This document shows positions 19,752-32,630 of a stretch of 64,000 bases of DNA, piece after piece. The notes under the pieces were generated by a model. It saw only the letters and a list, made by a program, of their open reading frames with translations. It was not told where the DNA came from and ran no database searches. The stretch spans positions 124,001 to 188,000 of the forward strand of contig NZ_WOTO01000002.1 of NCBI RefSeq assembly GCF_010993775.1. Direction: 5' to 3'. The DNA is from Fodinicola feengrottensis (GTDB lineage Bacteria > Actinomycetota > Actinomycetes > Mycobacteriales > HKI-0501). The number at the start of each line of letters is the position of its first letter. The stretch's first letter is position 1. Position numbers and translations under genes: made by a program.

Positions 19752-20153
19752 ATGATTGTTCGTACGCTGGAAGAAATCGACGAGACGGACCGGGACGTAC
19801 GGACGCCGAACTGGCGGAGCAAGCGCATTGTGCTCGCCAAGGAAGGTGTCGGCTTTTCGATGCACGAGACGGTGCTTTATGCCGGCACGATCAATGATTT
19901 CTGGTATGCCAATCACATCGAGGCCGTGTTGTGCGTCGAGGGGGAAGGCGAGCTGGTCGACAAGGACAATGACCAGACGTACAAGATCGGCCCGGGCAGC
20001 CTCTACCTGTTGGACGGCCACGAGCACCATCAACTGCTGCCCAAGACGGACATGCGCACGATCTGTGTTTTCAACCCACCGGTCACCGGCCGGGAGGTGC
20101 ACGACGAGAACGGAGTGTATCCGTTGATCGCCGAGACGGAGGTAGCCCCATGA
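19752..20153 (+). CDS. ectC: L-ectoine synthase (EctC)
   Basis: 133 residues from ATG 19752 behind GAGGGGAGAG. A cupin-fold enzyme that cyclises N-gamma-acetyl-diaminobutyrate to ectoine with loss of water. Family features visible are the start [50 protein letters not shown] and [17 protein letters not shown], which include the iron-binding Glu/Tyr/His positions. Full length and frame intact. Its stop overlaps the ectD start (ATGA), showing translational coupling. Confidence 0.96.
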   Translation: MIVRTLEEIDETDRDVRTPNWRSKRIVLAKEGVGFSMHETVLYAGTINDFWYANHIEAVLCVEGEGELVDKDNDQTYKIGPGSLYLLDGHEHHQLLPKTDMRTICVFNPPVTGREVHDENGVYPLIAETEVAP

Positions 20154-21058
20154 CCACCACCGAGCCAAAAGTGTCCGATCCGTATCCGACCAGGGTGGGT
20201 GATCAGCCGCGGCTGATCCCGCGGGTCGATCCGACGGTGTGGGGCCAGCGGCCCGGGCCGATCGAGGCTGCGACACTCCGATCGTACGAGTCAAAGGGAT
20301 ATCTGACCGTCGGCGGGTTGCTGACGCCGACGGAGGTGCGGTTTTACCGGCAGGAGTTGGAGAAGCTGGCGACCGATCCAGCGCTGAAAGCCGATGAACG
20401 TACGATTGTGGAGAAGGAATCCGCGCAAGTGCGGTCCGTCTTCGAGGTGCACCAGATCAGTGAGCCAATCCGGGAGCTGATCACCCAGCCGCGAGTGCTG
20501 GACCGGGCCCGGCAGATTCTCGGCTCGGATGTCTACGTGCACCAGAGTCGGGTAAATTACATGCCCGGATTCACCGGCAAAGGCTTCTACTGGCATTCGG
20601 ATTTCGAGACCTGGCACGCCGAGGACGGCATGCCGGCGATGCGCGCGGTCAGCATGTCCATCGCGTTGACCGACAACTACCCGTTCAACGGCGGCCTGAT
20701 GGTGATGCCCGCCTCGCATCGCACTTTCGTTTCCTGTGTGGGCGAAACGCCGGATGACCACTACCGGGCTTCGCTGAAGGAACAGGAAATCGGCACCCCC
20801 GACCAGGCAAGTCTCACCCAGTTGGCGGCAGACCACGGCATCGACCAGTTCACCGGGTCGGCGGGCTCGGCGTTGATGTTCGACTGCAACATCATGCACG
20901 GATCGGCGAACAACATCACTCCGTATCCGCGCTCGAACATCTTCGTCGTTTTCAACAGCATGGAAAACACCCTGCGAGCCCCCTACTCGGCCCGCAAGCC
21001 CCGTCCCCCGTACATCGCTTCCCCTACTTTCACGCCTCTCCAAAACCCCGGTCTCTGA
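20150..21058 (+). CDS. ectD: Ectoine 5-hydroxylase (EctD)
   Basis: 302 residues. A non-haem Fe(II)/2-oxoglutarate dioxygenase of the PhyH superfamily that converts ectoine to 5-hydroxyectoine. The iron facial triad is visible as [11 protein letters not shown] (HxD) and NIMHGSANN (distal His). The EctD signature strand [20 protein letters not shown] and the substrate segment [16 protein letters not shown] are present. Encoding hydroxyectoine synthesis points to heat or desiccation protection as well as osmoprotection. The last 29 bases overlap the end of the convergent aminotransferase gene. The frame is intact. Confidence 0.95.
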   Translation: MTTTEPKVSDPYPTRVGDQPRLIPRVDPTVWGQRPGPIEAATLRSYESKGYLTVGGLLTPTEVRFYRQELEKLATDPALKADERTIVEKESAQVRSVFEVHQISEPIRELITQPRVLDRARQILGSDVYVHQSRVNYMPGFTGKGFYWHSDFETWHAEDGMPAMRAVSMSIALTDNYPFNGGLMVMPASHRTFVSCVGETPDDHYRASLKEQEIGTPDQASLTQLAADHGIDQFTGSAGSALMFDCNIMHGSANNITPYPRSNIFVVFNSMENTLRAPYSARKPRPPYIASPTFTPLQNPGL

Positions 21059-22154
21059 GCGCGGCGGAGAACGCGTCAAGGGCGGCCTTCAGTTCGGGCT
21101 CGGCGAGGAAACCGAAGCCGAGGCGAAAGACGCGGGCCGGTTCGCCGAACCAGGTGCCGTTGGCCACTCGTACGCCGTGATCTTGCAGTGTTTGATAGAA
21201 GCTTTCGACTGCCTTGTCGTCGAACGCAGCCGGTTTGAGGCGTACACAGCAGATCGCGCCGGCGTCTGGGCGTACCCACTCGACGAATGCGGCGTTTTCT
21301 GCCACCCATTGCTCCACCATGGCCAGACCTGTGCTGAGCGACTGCCGGCGGGACGCCAGAATGTTCTCCAGGTTCTGGAAAATGCGCAGGGCCAACGTCT
21401 CACTGACAGATGAGCAAGTGACGACGGTGTTGAATTTGGCCAGCACCAAGCTCTCTCGCAGCTTCGGATCACGGGTGATGGTCCAGCCGATCCGAAGTCC
21501 AGCCGCGCCGTGGCATTTTGACAGCGAGGCGACTGAAATCACTCGGTCGTTGAGACCTGCCGCGCTGGCGGTCACCTGATCGGAACCATAAGCTGCCTCG
21601 CGATATGTCTCGTCCAGCAGCAGGTACGCGGCTGGGCATTGCGTTGCCATGATGGCGAGCACCTCTCGCACGGTATCCGGCGAAAAAGCGACGCCGGACG
21701 GGTTCTGCGGCGACGCCAGACTGACGAGTTTTGTCGCGGGCGTCAGCAAAGGGCGTAGCCGGGCCGGATCCAGCCGGTAGCCGTCCTCGAAAGTCAACGG
21801 CAACACGCGTACGTCCGCACCCATCGCGTCAAGCGCGTTGCGGGACATCGGAAACAGCGGGGACACGGTCACCGCTTCGTCGCCGGGGGAGCACAGCAGA
21901 AAGGCGATCAGGAAAATCGAGTGCATTCCACCGACGGTGACGACGACCTCGTCCGCGTCGACGCCGTTCGAGGTGGCGATCGCCGCGCGCAGAGCCGGAT
22001 CACCGGCAGCGGTGCCGTATCCCAGTGACAGGTCGGAAAGATCACCGGACAGCAGGTCACCCAGGTGCAACTCCGGGCTGACGCTCTCGCCGAGATCATG
22101 CGGGGGCGTCTCGCCGACCAGGGACATGATGGCGTTCGGGGCAAATCGAGTCAT
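21030..22154 (-). CDS. PLP-dependent class I/II aminotransferase
   Basis: A complete 374-residue frame from ATG 22154. Fold type I features are VVTVGGMHSIFLIAFLL, SPLFPMSRNALDAMGADV, LASPQNPSGVAFSP, LLLDETYREAAYG, and the PLP Schiff-base lysine in SVASLSKCHGAAGLRIGW. The sequence resembles the alanine/aromatic or capreomycidine-synthase-like branch, but the substrate cannot be fixed. It is divergent from a MocR regulator across only 63 bases; in such pairs the MocR protein normally controls the neighbour. It meets ectD tail to tail with a 29-base overlap. Confidence 0.82.
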   Translation of the reverse strand: MTRFAPNAIMSLVGETPPHDLGESVSPELHLGDLLSGDLSDLSLGYGTAAGDPALRAAIATSNGVDADEVVVTVGGMHSIFLIAFLLCSPGDEAVTVSPLFPMSRNALDAMGADVRVLPLTFEDGYRLDPARLRPLLTPATKLVSLASPQNPSGVAFSPDTVREVLAIMATQCPAAYLLLDETYREAAYGSDQVTASAAGLNDRVISVASLSKCHGAAGLRIGWTITRDPKLRESLVLAKFNTVVTCSSVSETLALRIFQNLENILASRRQSLSTGLAMVEQWVAENAAFVEWVRPDAGAICCVRLKPAAFDDKAVESFYQTLQDHGVRVANGTWFGEPARVFRLGFGFLAEPELKAALDAFSAALRDRGFGEA

Positions 22155-22189
22155 GTCCCCATCGTGTGGCACCCCGGCTGGCATTCCCA

Positions 22190-22230
22190 GAGCCAATCGG
22201 CCAGAATTGGTTTGGAGATGGAGCCAATCG
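22190..22230. promoter_or_regulatory. Direct and inverted repeats at the MocR/aminotransferase divergent promoter
   Basis: GAGCCAATCG occurs twice in the same direction, at 22190-22199 and 22221-22230 (31 bases apart, about three helical turns). CCAAT (22193-22197) and ATTGG (22206-22210) form an inverted repeat between them. MocR-type regulators are known to bind spaced direct repeats near their own promoter. The second copy overlaps the first codons of the MocR gene, which would suit autorepression. Confidence 0.5.
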
Positions 22231-23637
22231 AGCTGAGCGAGCGATTGGGCCGCTGGTCGACCGGCCGCGGCCCGCTCTATGTGCTGCTGGCGAGCCGATT
22301 GCGGCAGATGATCGATGACGGCGAGCTGCCGCCGGGCACGCCGTTGCCACCCGATCGCAGCCTTGCGGCGGCGCTCGCGGTCGGGCGTACGACCGTGGTC
22401 GCCGCGTACGAGCAGCTCACCCAGGACGGCCGGATCGTCCGGAGGCAGGGCAGTGGCACCAGAGTGGCCGGGGAACGGCGGACGACGGCCCTGGAAACCA
22501 CCGCGGCGCCGATGTTCCTGCACCAACTGGAGCCCAGGGACGGCGTGATCCTGTTCGCCTGCGCCGCTCCGGACGCGCCACCGCCGGAGGTGGCGCAGGC
22601 GTACGCGCGAATAGTGCCCGAGCTCGCGTCGATCAGCAACGACATCGGCTATCACCCGGCCGGCCATCCGCGGCTGCGGGCGGCGATCGCGGAACGCTAT
22701 ACGCAGCGGGGAAATCCGACCACCGTTGAGGAAGTGCTGGTGACCAACGGTGGCCAGCAGGCGCTTTCGTTGACGGCGCGTGGATTCGTACGCCCGGGGG
22801 AGCGAGTGCTGCTGGAGGCACCCACCTATCCGGGCGCGCTGGAGGCATTCCGTGAGGAGGGAGCCGTGCTCCGGGCACTGCCCGTCGGACTGACTGGCTT
22901 TGCCGCTGCCGTAAGGGAAGAGCGGCCGGCGCTGGCGTACGTGATCCCGACTTTCCACAATCCGACCGGATCCGTGCTTTCGGCGCCGGACCGGGTTCAC
23001 CTCGCGGCCGTCGCCGCGGCCACTGGAGTGCCGCTGATCGCCGACGAAGTGCCGGCGGACTTGGGATTTCCGGGTGAGCGGCCACCGCCGGCGATGACCG
23101 GCGAAGCGGTGATCGCGGTGGGATCGTTTGAGCAAGACACTGTGGGGTGGGCTGCGGATCGGATGGGTGCGGGCCGCCGCGCCGGTGATCGCGCGGCTGA
23201 CCCGGCTACGGGCCGTGCATGATATTGGCGGTGACACGCCAGGTCAGCTTGCGGCCGCCGAGCTGGTCGGGCGTCTCGACGAACTTTCGTCGCGGCGGGC
23301 CGAGGAACTTCAGCGCCGTCACCACCATCTGCAGGCTGAACTGGCCCGTCACCTGCCCGATTGGCAGGCGCCGGCGGTTCGCGGCGGTCAAACCCTGTGG
23401 GTCCGGCTGCCGTACGGCGATGGCACTTCTTTCGCGCAGGCGGCGATTCGGCACGGAGTCGCCGTGTTGCCCGGCGCCGGCTTGGACGTGACCGGCGGCG
23501 GCGAAGACCACATCCGGCTGCATTTCCGGTTACCGCTGGACACTCAGGCCGAAGCGGTCCGCCGGCTGGCGGTGGCATGGCGGACCTACCGGCCACCAGG
23601 TCGGCGCGTACGAGCGTCGCCCGCCCTCGCTGTTTAG
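22218..23637 (+). CDS. MocR/PdxR-type regulator (GntR winged helix fused to aminotransferase domain), frameshifted
   Basis: ATG 22218 starts a GntR winged helix (residues ~12-75: YVLLASRLRQMIDDGELPPG, LAAALAVGRTTVVAAYEQL, GRIVRRQGSGTRVAG). A fold-type I aminotransferase domain follows: VTNGGQQALSLTARGFV, EAPTYPGALEAFREEGAV, PTFHNPTGSVLS. The PLP lysine lies in SLSKTLWGGLRIGW, immediately after the single frame break near 23128 (TTT where TT restores the frame). MocR proteins use PLP or an amino-acid adduct as effector. Likely targets are itself and the divergent aminotransferase. Its TAG overlaps the stop of the next, convergent gene. Confidence 0.85.
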
Positions 23638-23873
23638 CGGCCGCCGCGGACGAACTTGTCGAACCCGAACAGGCAGAGCCTAAGGATGGCCGCCACCATG
23701 AACACCACATTGGACAGCGTCCGGATGGCGGTGGCGTGGAAGTACGTGGTGAGCAGCGAGACCAGAAAGGCCACGATCGCGACCTGACCGGCCGTTTGGC
23801 GCAGTTTGCGTGCGGGGTTCACATCGTCCTTGTCTTTTGCCGGGCTGTGCGGCACAAGTCTGCCCAATCCCAC
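23634..23873 (-). CDS. Small two-helix membrane protein, unknown
   Basis: 79 residues from GTG 23873. A charged N-terminal third (PAKDKDDVNPARKLRQ) precedes two hydrophobic helices (VAIVAFLVSLLTTYF and VVFMVAAILRLCLFGF) and a basic end. No family was assigned; small proteins of this form recur in actinomycetes without known function. The stop TAA shares bases with the stop of the convergent MocR gene. The XRE regulator gene ends 30 bases upstream of it on the same strand, so co-transcription is possible. Confidence 0.5.
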   Translation of the reverse strand: MGLGRLVPHSPAKDKDDVNPARKLRQTAGQVAIVAFLVSLLTTYFHATAIRTLSNVVFMVAAILRLCLFGFDKFVRGGR

Positions 23874-23902
23874 CGCGCGACGCCAGAGGGGGCCGGCGGC
23901 GG

Positions 23903-24849
23903 TCAGGGCCAGTCGCAGGTCAGCGAAAGGACACCCGGCTGGATGTCGTCCTCAAGGATGTGGACGGCTGAATGTGAACTGACCGGAATTTCCTGCGGTT
24001 GCGGGTCTCGCCGTAGCGACCGGTAGAGGCAGCGGCTGGGTCGACAGCCCGGGTCGAACTGCAGGAACAGCAGATATTGCCCACCGGAGAAGGGAAAAAA
24101 CCGCGCTGGTGGCCGGGGAACGGGGTGTCCGCGGTGCCGTCGAGGAATTCGTAGCGCATGGCGTGCGTTTCGCCGTCCGACACCTCTCGGCCAAACAGGA
24201 TCTCGGCGGCGACCAGGCCCTCGACGGAGTCGCGGCGGATCCGGCCGATCTGGCAGTTGACGGTGGCTCGTACGTCGATCCGGCTCGCATCGCAGCCTGG
24301 GTCGCCGGCGTACAAGGCGACCAGCCGGTCCGTACGCCCGGAGACCGCCCGCACGACGTGGTGCAGCTCGGATCGCGCCAGCCGGCCCTGACCGTCCAGG
24401 AAAAGGAACTCGTGCAGGCTCGCTACCCGTACTTTGCCCGGCGCGCCGCCAATCTCGGTGAGCAGCCGGTCCACCGCCTCTCGCGGGCCGGACATCACCT
24501 CGGCCAGCGCGCGCGATCCGGGCAGGTGGTTGAGCCAGCGCCCGCGTGGGCGGCGGGAGCCCAGCAGGATCGTCAGCGAGCCATTCGGCAGCCGGAGGAT
24601 CTCCTCCAGCATCGTGACCGCGCGGAGAGACTCCGCTCGCTCCGGTCGGCGGATGCCCTGCTGCCAGTAGCTGAGGGTGGACTGAGCGACCTGGATGCCC
24701 TGTTGGGCGAGTCGGTACTGGAGCCGAGCCAAGGACAGTCCGCGACACTCGATCGCGCTGCGTAGTGCCAGGTGAAAGGGTCCGGTACGGAGCGACCGGG
24801 CCAGCTGGTCCTCCCGGTCGAGCATGGTCCCACTAGGTCGCGCAGGCAT
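23903..24849 (-). CDS. XRE-family helix-turn-helix regulator, frameshifted
   Basis: From ATG 24849, with GGGGGCG upstream. The N-terminal ~80 residues form an XRE DNA-binding domain (LALRSAIECRGLSLARLQYR, AQSTLSYWQQGIRRPERAES). An unassigned ~230-residue C-terminal part follows, containing VASLHEFLFLDGQGRLARSE and EILFGREVSDGETHAMRYEF. The frame breaks at an AAAAAA run near 24095; the continuation reads GFFPFSGGQYLLFLQFDPGC and ends SLTCDWP at 23903. The C-terminal domain may sense an unknown ligand. The gene is divergent from the Atu-like operon, so it could affect that promoter, although the operon carries its own TetR. Confidence 0.65.
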
Positions 24850-24983
24850 GTCGCCCCCATTGCAGCGCGATATTGACCGCCCCGATCGGCCGCATTTGAC
24901 GGGAAAACAACACTTACCACAGGGTTGCCGCGGTTGGGGGCGATCTGCGTGATCCGTGGCGTCTCGATCGTTGGAGAGGCAGA

Positions 24984-25005
24984 AAACAAGCAGGCGTGCT
25001 TGCTT
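24984..25005 (+). promoter_or_regulatory. Candidate TetR operator in front of the Atu-like operon
   Basis: CAAGCA (24987-24992) and TGCTTG (24997-25002) are an exact inverted repeat with a four-base spacer. After one mismatch they extend by further A/T pairs on both sides, 33 bases before the first start codon. A T-run follows, as in an intrinsic terminator, but no gene transcribes toward it: the upstream gene starts at 24849 and runs the other way. Palindromes with CAAG/CTTG cores are known operators of TetR regulators of acyl-CoA and sterol catabolism such as KstR2. The operon ends with a TetR gene. Confidence 0.5.
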
Positions 25006-25034
25006 TTTTCGGCGCGACCGGGCAGGCTCCACGC

Positions 25035-27882
<2,848 letters not shown>

Positions 27883-29478
27883 ATGACCGTGCTGCGGTCC
27901 CTTTTGGACACTCGATCGGACGAGTTCGCCGCGAACGCGCAGGCGATGATGGCCAAACTCGCCGAGGTCGACGCCGAACACGCCAAGGCGGTCGGCGGCG
28001 GTGGCCCGAAATACGTGGAGCGGCATCGCAAACGCGGCAAGCTGCTGGTCCGTGAGCGGATCGAGCTGCTGATCGATGAGGACAGTGCCTTCCTGGAGCT
28101 GTCGCCGCTGGCCGCGTGGGGCACCCAGTATGCCGTCGGCGCGAGCGTGGTCACCGGGGTCGGTACGGTGTCCGGGGTCGAATGCGTGGTGGTTGCTCAC
28201 GATCCGACCGTGCGTGGCGGTTCGAGCAACCCGTACACCGGGCGCAAGGTTCGCCGGGCGATGCAGATCTCCGAAGAGAACCGGCTGCCGCTGATCAACC
28301 TCGTCGAGTCCGGCGGCGCCGATTTGCCGGCCCAGAAGGAGATCTTCATCCCGGGCGGGCAGATGTTCCGGGATCTGAGCCGACTTTCCGCCGCCGGCAT
28401 CCCGACTGTCGCGGTGGTGTTCGGAAATTCGACGGCCGGCGGCGCGTACGTGCCGGGCATGTGCGACCACGTCGTGATGATCAACGAGCGGTCGAAGGTG
28501 TTTCTCGGCGGGCCGCCGCTGGTGAAAATGGCCACCGGCGAGGACTCCGACGACGAGTCACTGGGCGGCGCGGACATGCATGCCCGCGTCTCCGGGTTGG
28601 CGGATTACTTCGCCGTCGACGAAACGGACGGGCTGGGGATCGCCCGGCGAATCGTCGCGCGGCTCAACTGGTCTAAAGAAGGCCCGCGTCCTGCCGTGCG
28701 GCAGGATCCCCGCTATGGCGCGGATGACTTGCTCGGGGTCGTGCCCGTCGACCTGAAGACACCTTTCGATCCACGTGAGGTGATCGCACGGATTGTCGAC
28801 GACTCGGATTTCGACGAGTTCAAGCCGTTGTACGGGTCGAGCCTGGTGACGGGGTGGGCGCGCATCTACGGTTATCCGATCGGCATTCTCGCCAACGCCC
28901 GCGGGATCCTTTTCAGCGAGGAGTCGCAGAAGGCGGCCCAGTTCATCCAGTTGGCGAACCGGTCCGACACGCCTTTGTTGTTCCTGCACAACACCACCGG
29001 CTACATGGTCGGGGCCAGCTATGAGCGCGGCGGGATTATCAAACACGGCGCGATGATGATCAACGCGGTGTCGAACAGCAAGGTGCCCCATCTTTCGGTG
29101 CTGATGGGCGCGTCGTACGGCGCTGGCCACTACGGCATGTGCGGTCGTGCGTACGATCCAAGGTTCTTGTTCGCCTGGCCCAGCGCGAAGTCCGCGGTGA
29201 TGGGCCCGCAACAGTTGGCCGGTGTGCTGTCTATCGTGGCCAGAGCTTCCGCGGAAGCGAAAGGTTTGCCGTACAGCGACGAAAACGACGCGGCCATGCG
29301 GACCGCGGTGGAGAACCAGATCGAGGCCGAGTCGCTGGCGATGTTCCTGTCGGGGTGGGTTTACGACGACGGGGTGATCGATCCGCGGGACACCCGTACG
29401 ATCCTGAGCCTGTGTTTGTCCGCCATCCACACCGGTCCCGTTCGCGGTGCGGACGGCTTCGGCGTCTTCCGGATGTGA
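27883..29478 (+). CDS. Acyl-CoA carboxylase carboxyltransferase (beta) subunit, MCC/geranyl-CoA carboxylase type
   Basis: 531 residues from ATG 27883, frame intact. Both crotonase-like carboxyltransferase halves are complete: GGGGPKYVERHRKRGKLLVR at the N-terminus, PTVRGGSSNPYTGRKVRRAM, LVESGGADLPAQKEIFIPGG, FGNSTAGGAYVPGMCDHVVM, then GILANARGILFSEESQKAAQ, FLHNTTGYMVGASYERGGII, MGASYGAGHYGMCGRAYDPR and the acyl-CoA pocket FAWPSAKSAVMGPQQLAGVL. The GGADL/IFIPGG pattern matches MccB/LiuB/AtuC rather than PccB. It transfers CO2 from carboxybiotin to a beta-methyl enoyl-CoA. It is coupled to the next gene (TGATG). Confidence 0.9.
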   Translation: MTVLRSLLDTRSDEFAANAQAMMAKLAEVDAEHAKAVGGGGPKYVERHRKRGKLLVRERIELLIDEDSAFLELSPLAAWGTQYAVGASVVTGVGTVSGVECVVVAHDPTVRGGSSNPYTGRKVRRAMQISEENRLPLINLVESGGADLPAQKEIFIPGGQMFRDLSRLSAAGIPTVAVVFGNSTAGGAYVPGMCDHVVMINERSKVFLGGPPLVKMATGEDSDDESLGGADMHARVSGLADYFAVDETDGLGIARRIVARLNWSKEGPRPAVRQDPRYGADDLLGVVPVDLKTPFDPREVIARIVDDSDFDEFKPLYGSSLVTGWARIYGYPIGILANARGILFSEESQKAAQFIQLANRSDTPLLFLHNTTGYMVGASYERGGIIKHGAMMINAVSNSKVPHLSVLMGASYGAGHYGMCGRAYDPRFLFAWPSAKSAVMGPQQLAGVLSIVARASAEAKGLPYSDENDAAMRTAVENQIEAESLAMFLSGWVYDDGVIDPRDTRTILSLCLSAIHTGPVRGADGFGVFRM

Positions 29479-31464
29479 TGAGGATGGCTGTGATTTCCAC
29501 CGTACTGATCGCGAACCGCGGCGAGATCGCCCGGCGGATCATCCGGACCTGTGCCGCGCTCGGGATCGGCACGGTCGCGGTGTATTCCGATCCGGATGCG
29601 GGGTCGCCGCACGTACCGGAGGCGGACTCCGCCGTACGGCTGGCAGGAGAAACGCCTGCGGAGACCTATCTGAATGTCGACGTGCTGATCGCGGCGGCCA
29701 AAGAGGCCGGTGCGGACGCGGTGCATCCTGGCTACGGATTTCTCTCCGAGAACGCTGGGTTCGCTCGCGCGGTGGAGGCCGCGGGCCTGTGCTGGATCGG
29801 CCCGCCACCGGCCGCGATTGACGCGATGGGCTCGAAAATCGCGTCCAAGCAGTTGATGATCGAGGCGGGCGTACCGGTTTTGGGCCAACTGGAGCCCGAG
29901 CACGTCACGGATGCGGATCTTCCGGTGCTGATCAAGGCATCCGCTGGCGGCGGCGGGCGCGGGATGCGGGTGGTGCGACGGCTCGAGGACCTCGCCGGCG
30001 CGCTGACCGCGGCGTCCGCTGAGGCCGCGTCGGCCTTCGGTGACGGAAGTGTTTTCTGCGAACGATATCTGCCGACTGGCCGGCACATCGAGGTCCAGGT
30101 GATGGCCGACGCCCACGGCACGGTGTGGGCATTGCAGGAGCGGGAGTGTTCGATCCAGCGGCGACACCAGAAGATCGTCGAGGAGACGCCTTCGCCCTTG
30201 GTTTCCACGAAACCGGCGATGCGAGCCGCGCTGATGAGTGCGGCGACCGCGGCCACCAAGGCGATCGACTATCGCGGTGCTGGCACAGTGGAGTTCCTGG
30301 CCACCGATGACGGCGAGTTCTTCTTCCTGGAAATGAACACCCGGCTGCAGGTCGAGCATCCGGTCACGGAGTGCGTGCATCAGGTCGACCTGGTCCGGCT
30401 ACAGCTACGGATCGCCGAAGGTGAGCCATTGCCGGCCATCGCACCGGTCGCGCAGGGACATGCGATCGAAGTTCGGCTCTATGCGGAGGATCCCGGCAAT
30501 AGCAGCAGCCGCAGACCGGCGTCCTCTATCGGTTTGAGCTGGCCCAGCCGGCTCTCGAGTTTGAGGTCTTGCGGTCGTACGGCCTGCGGTTGGATTCGGG
30601 CGTACAGAACGGATCCGAGGTCGGCATTCACTACGATCCGATGCTGGCGAAGGTGATCGCCTGGCATCCGGATCGGCGGGAGGCGGCCACGGCTTTGGCC
30701 GGAGCGCTCCGAAGGATGACGATTCACGGTCTGAAGACCAACCGCGACTTGCTCGTACGAGTGCTCAGCGATCCGGACTTCCTGGCCGGCGAGACTCGTA
30801 CGGACTTCCTTGAGCACCACGATCTTTTCCAGCCACTGCTGGACAAGGACGAGGTCAAGCTGGCCGCGTTGGCCTGCGCGGTGGCCGACGCCGAGGCGAA
30901 CCGACGGGACGCCGGTGACCTGTCCGGCCTACCGGTCGGCTGGCGGAACGTGTTTTCCACACCACTGCGGAAAAAGTACGCCGATGGCACCGATGAGCAC
31001 GTGGTGTGTCGTACCGACTCTCCCGGGATGGGCTGGCCGCGCCGGACCATCCGAACGTTGGGCTGGTCGAAGCGAGCGCGGCCGGAGTCGCGTTGGTCGT
31101 CGGGGGAGTCCGGCGATGGTTTTCGGTCGCCCGGTACGAGGATCTTCGATGTGTGGACTCCGCATCTGGCTCGGTGCAGGTGCACCGGATCGGACGCTTC
31201 GCGCCCGCGGATTCGGGCGCCGCCTCCGGGTCGCTGACCGCGCCGATGCCCGGCTCGATCGTTCGGCTGGCGGTTGCCGTCGGAGATCGCGTACGAGCCG
31301 GCCAGCCGCTGCTGTGGCTGGAGGCGATGAAAATGGAACACCAGGTCAGCGCGCCGGTGGCCGGAGTGGTGGACGAGCTGACCGTCCGGATCGGACAGCA
31401 GGTGGAGATCGGCGCCGTGCTTGCGGTCGTACGTCCGGAAACCGACGAGGAGAGTGGATCGTGA
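29478..31464 (+). CDS. Acyl-CoA carboxylase biotin carboxylase/biotin carrier (alpha) subunit, frameshifted
   Basis: ATG 29478 overlaps the previous stop (ATG 29484 is an alternative). Domains in order: biotin carboxylase (VLIANRGEIARRIIRTCAAL, HPGYGFLSENAGFARAVEAA, ATP-grasp loop KASAGGGGRGMRVV, RECSIQRRHQKIVEETPSP, EMNTRLQVEHPVTE), linker, and biotin carrier with the biotinylated lysine in EAMKMEH near the C-terminus. Two frame breaks (about 30500 and 31008). It charges biotin with bicarbonate using ATP for the carboxyltransferase encoded just upstream, like LiuD/AtuF. Its TGA overlaps the next gene's GTG. Confidence 0.9.
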
Positions 31465-32618
31465 GCTTCAACGAAACCGAGGAACAGAAGGCGCTTCGCG
31501 CCGCGGTCGCCGAGTTGGGCAAGCGCTACGGCTACGACTACTACGTGAGGAAAGCGCGGGCCGGCGAATACTGCGACGAACTCTGGCAGGAGGCCGGGAA
31601 ACAGGGCTTCCTCGGCGTGAACCTGCCGGAGGAATACGGCGGCGGTGGCGCTGGCATGACGGAGCTGGCGATCGTGTTGGAAGAACTCGGCGCGGCCGGC
31701 TGTCCGCTGTTGATGATGGTTGTCTCGCCGGCGATCTGTGGCACGGTGATCAACCGTTTCGGGACCGACGAACAGAAGCAGCGTTACCTGCCGGGCATCG
31801 CGGACGGATCGTTCACGATGGCTTTCGGGATCACCGAGCCGGACGCGGGCTCCAACTCACACCGGTTGACCACCACCGCCCGCCGGGACGGCACCGAATG
31901 GGTGCTGTCCGGCCGGAAGGTCTTCATTTCCGGGGTCGACGTGGCCGATGCTGTGCTGATCGTCGGGCGCACCGAGGACGCCAAGTCCGGCAAGCTCAAG
32001 CCGGTGCTTTTCGTCGTACCCACCGACGCGAAAGGCTTGGAACGCAAGCAAATCGACATGGAACTCGTGTCCGTGGACCGCCAGTTCATGTTGTTCCTGG
32101 ATGACGTGCACTTGCCGGCCGATGCGTTGATCGGCACCGAAGACGCTGGCCTGATGCAGCTTTTCGCCGGCCTGAACCCGGAAAGAGTGATGGCCTCGGC
32201 GTTTTCGTCCGGCATCGCACGACACGTGCTGGAGAAGGCCGTTCGGTACGTGAACGACCGCACGGTCTGGAAGACGCCGATTGGTGCGCACCAAGGCATT
32301 GCGCACCCGCTGGCGCAGATCAAGATCGAGTTGGAGCTGGCCCGGTTGATGATGCGGAAGGCCGCTTTCCTTTATGACAGCGGCGACGACATGGGCGCCG
32401 GTGAGGCAGCGAACATGGCGAAATATGCCGCCGCCGAGGTCGCCGTCCGAGCCGTCGACCAGGCGGTGCAGTCGATGGGCGGCAACGGCATGACCGCCGA
32501 ATACGGGGTGGCTTCGCTGATCGCGGCTTCCCGGGTCGGCCGGATCGCGCCGGTAAGCCGGGAAATGATCCTGAACTTCATCGCCCAGTTCTCGCTGGGT
32601 CTTCCGAAGTCCTACTAG
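31461..32618 (+). CDS. Acyl-CoA dehydrogenase
   Basis: 385 residues from GTG 31461, frame intact. FAD acyl-CoA dehydrogenase with NLPEEYGGGGAGMTELAIVL, MAFGITEPDAGSNSHRLTTT, WVLSGRKVFISGVDVADAVL, LMQLFAGLNPERVMASAFSS, the GAHQGIAHPLAQIKIELELA helix and SMGGNGMTAEYGVASLIAAS. Second dehydrogenase of the operon. Having two fits a pathway with an initial oxidation before carboxylation and another for the shortened acyl-CoA, as in the Atu/Liu routes. Which step each performs is not predictable. Confidence 0.88.
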   Translation: MSFNETEEQKALRAAVAELGKRYGYDYYVRKARAGEYCDELWQEAGKQGFLGVNLPEEYGGGGAGMTELAIVLEELGAAGCPLLMMVVSPAICGTVINRFGTDEQKQRYLPGIADGSFTMAFGITEPDAGSNSHRLTTTARRDGTEWVLSGRKVFISGVDVADAVLIVGRTEDAKSGKLKPVLFVVPTDAKGLERKQIDMELVSVDRQFMLFLDDVHLPADALIGTEDAGLMQLFAGLNPERVMASAFSSGIARHVLEKAVRYVNDRTVWKTPIGAHQGIAHPLAQIKIELELARLMMRKAAFLYDSGDDMGAGEAANMAKYAAAEVAVRAVDQAVQSMGGNGMTAEYGVASLIAASRVGRIAPVSREMILNFIAQFSLGLPKSY

Positions 32619-32630
32619 GAAAGGGAAGAC

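Noticed and set aside
24984..25009. Intrinsic terminator (hairpin plus T-run)
   Set aside because: The shape fits, but no gene is transcribed toward it; the upstream gene starts at 24849 on the other strand. An operator is the better reading.
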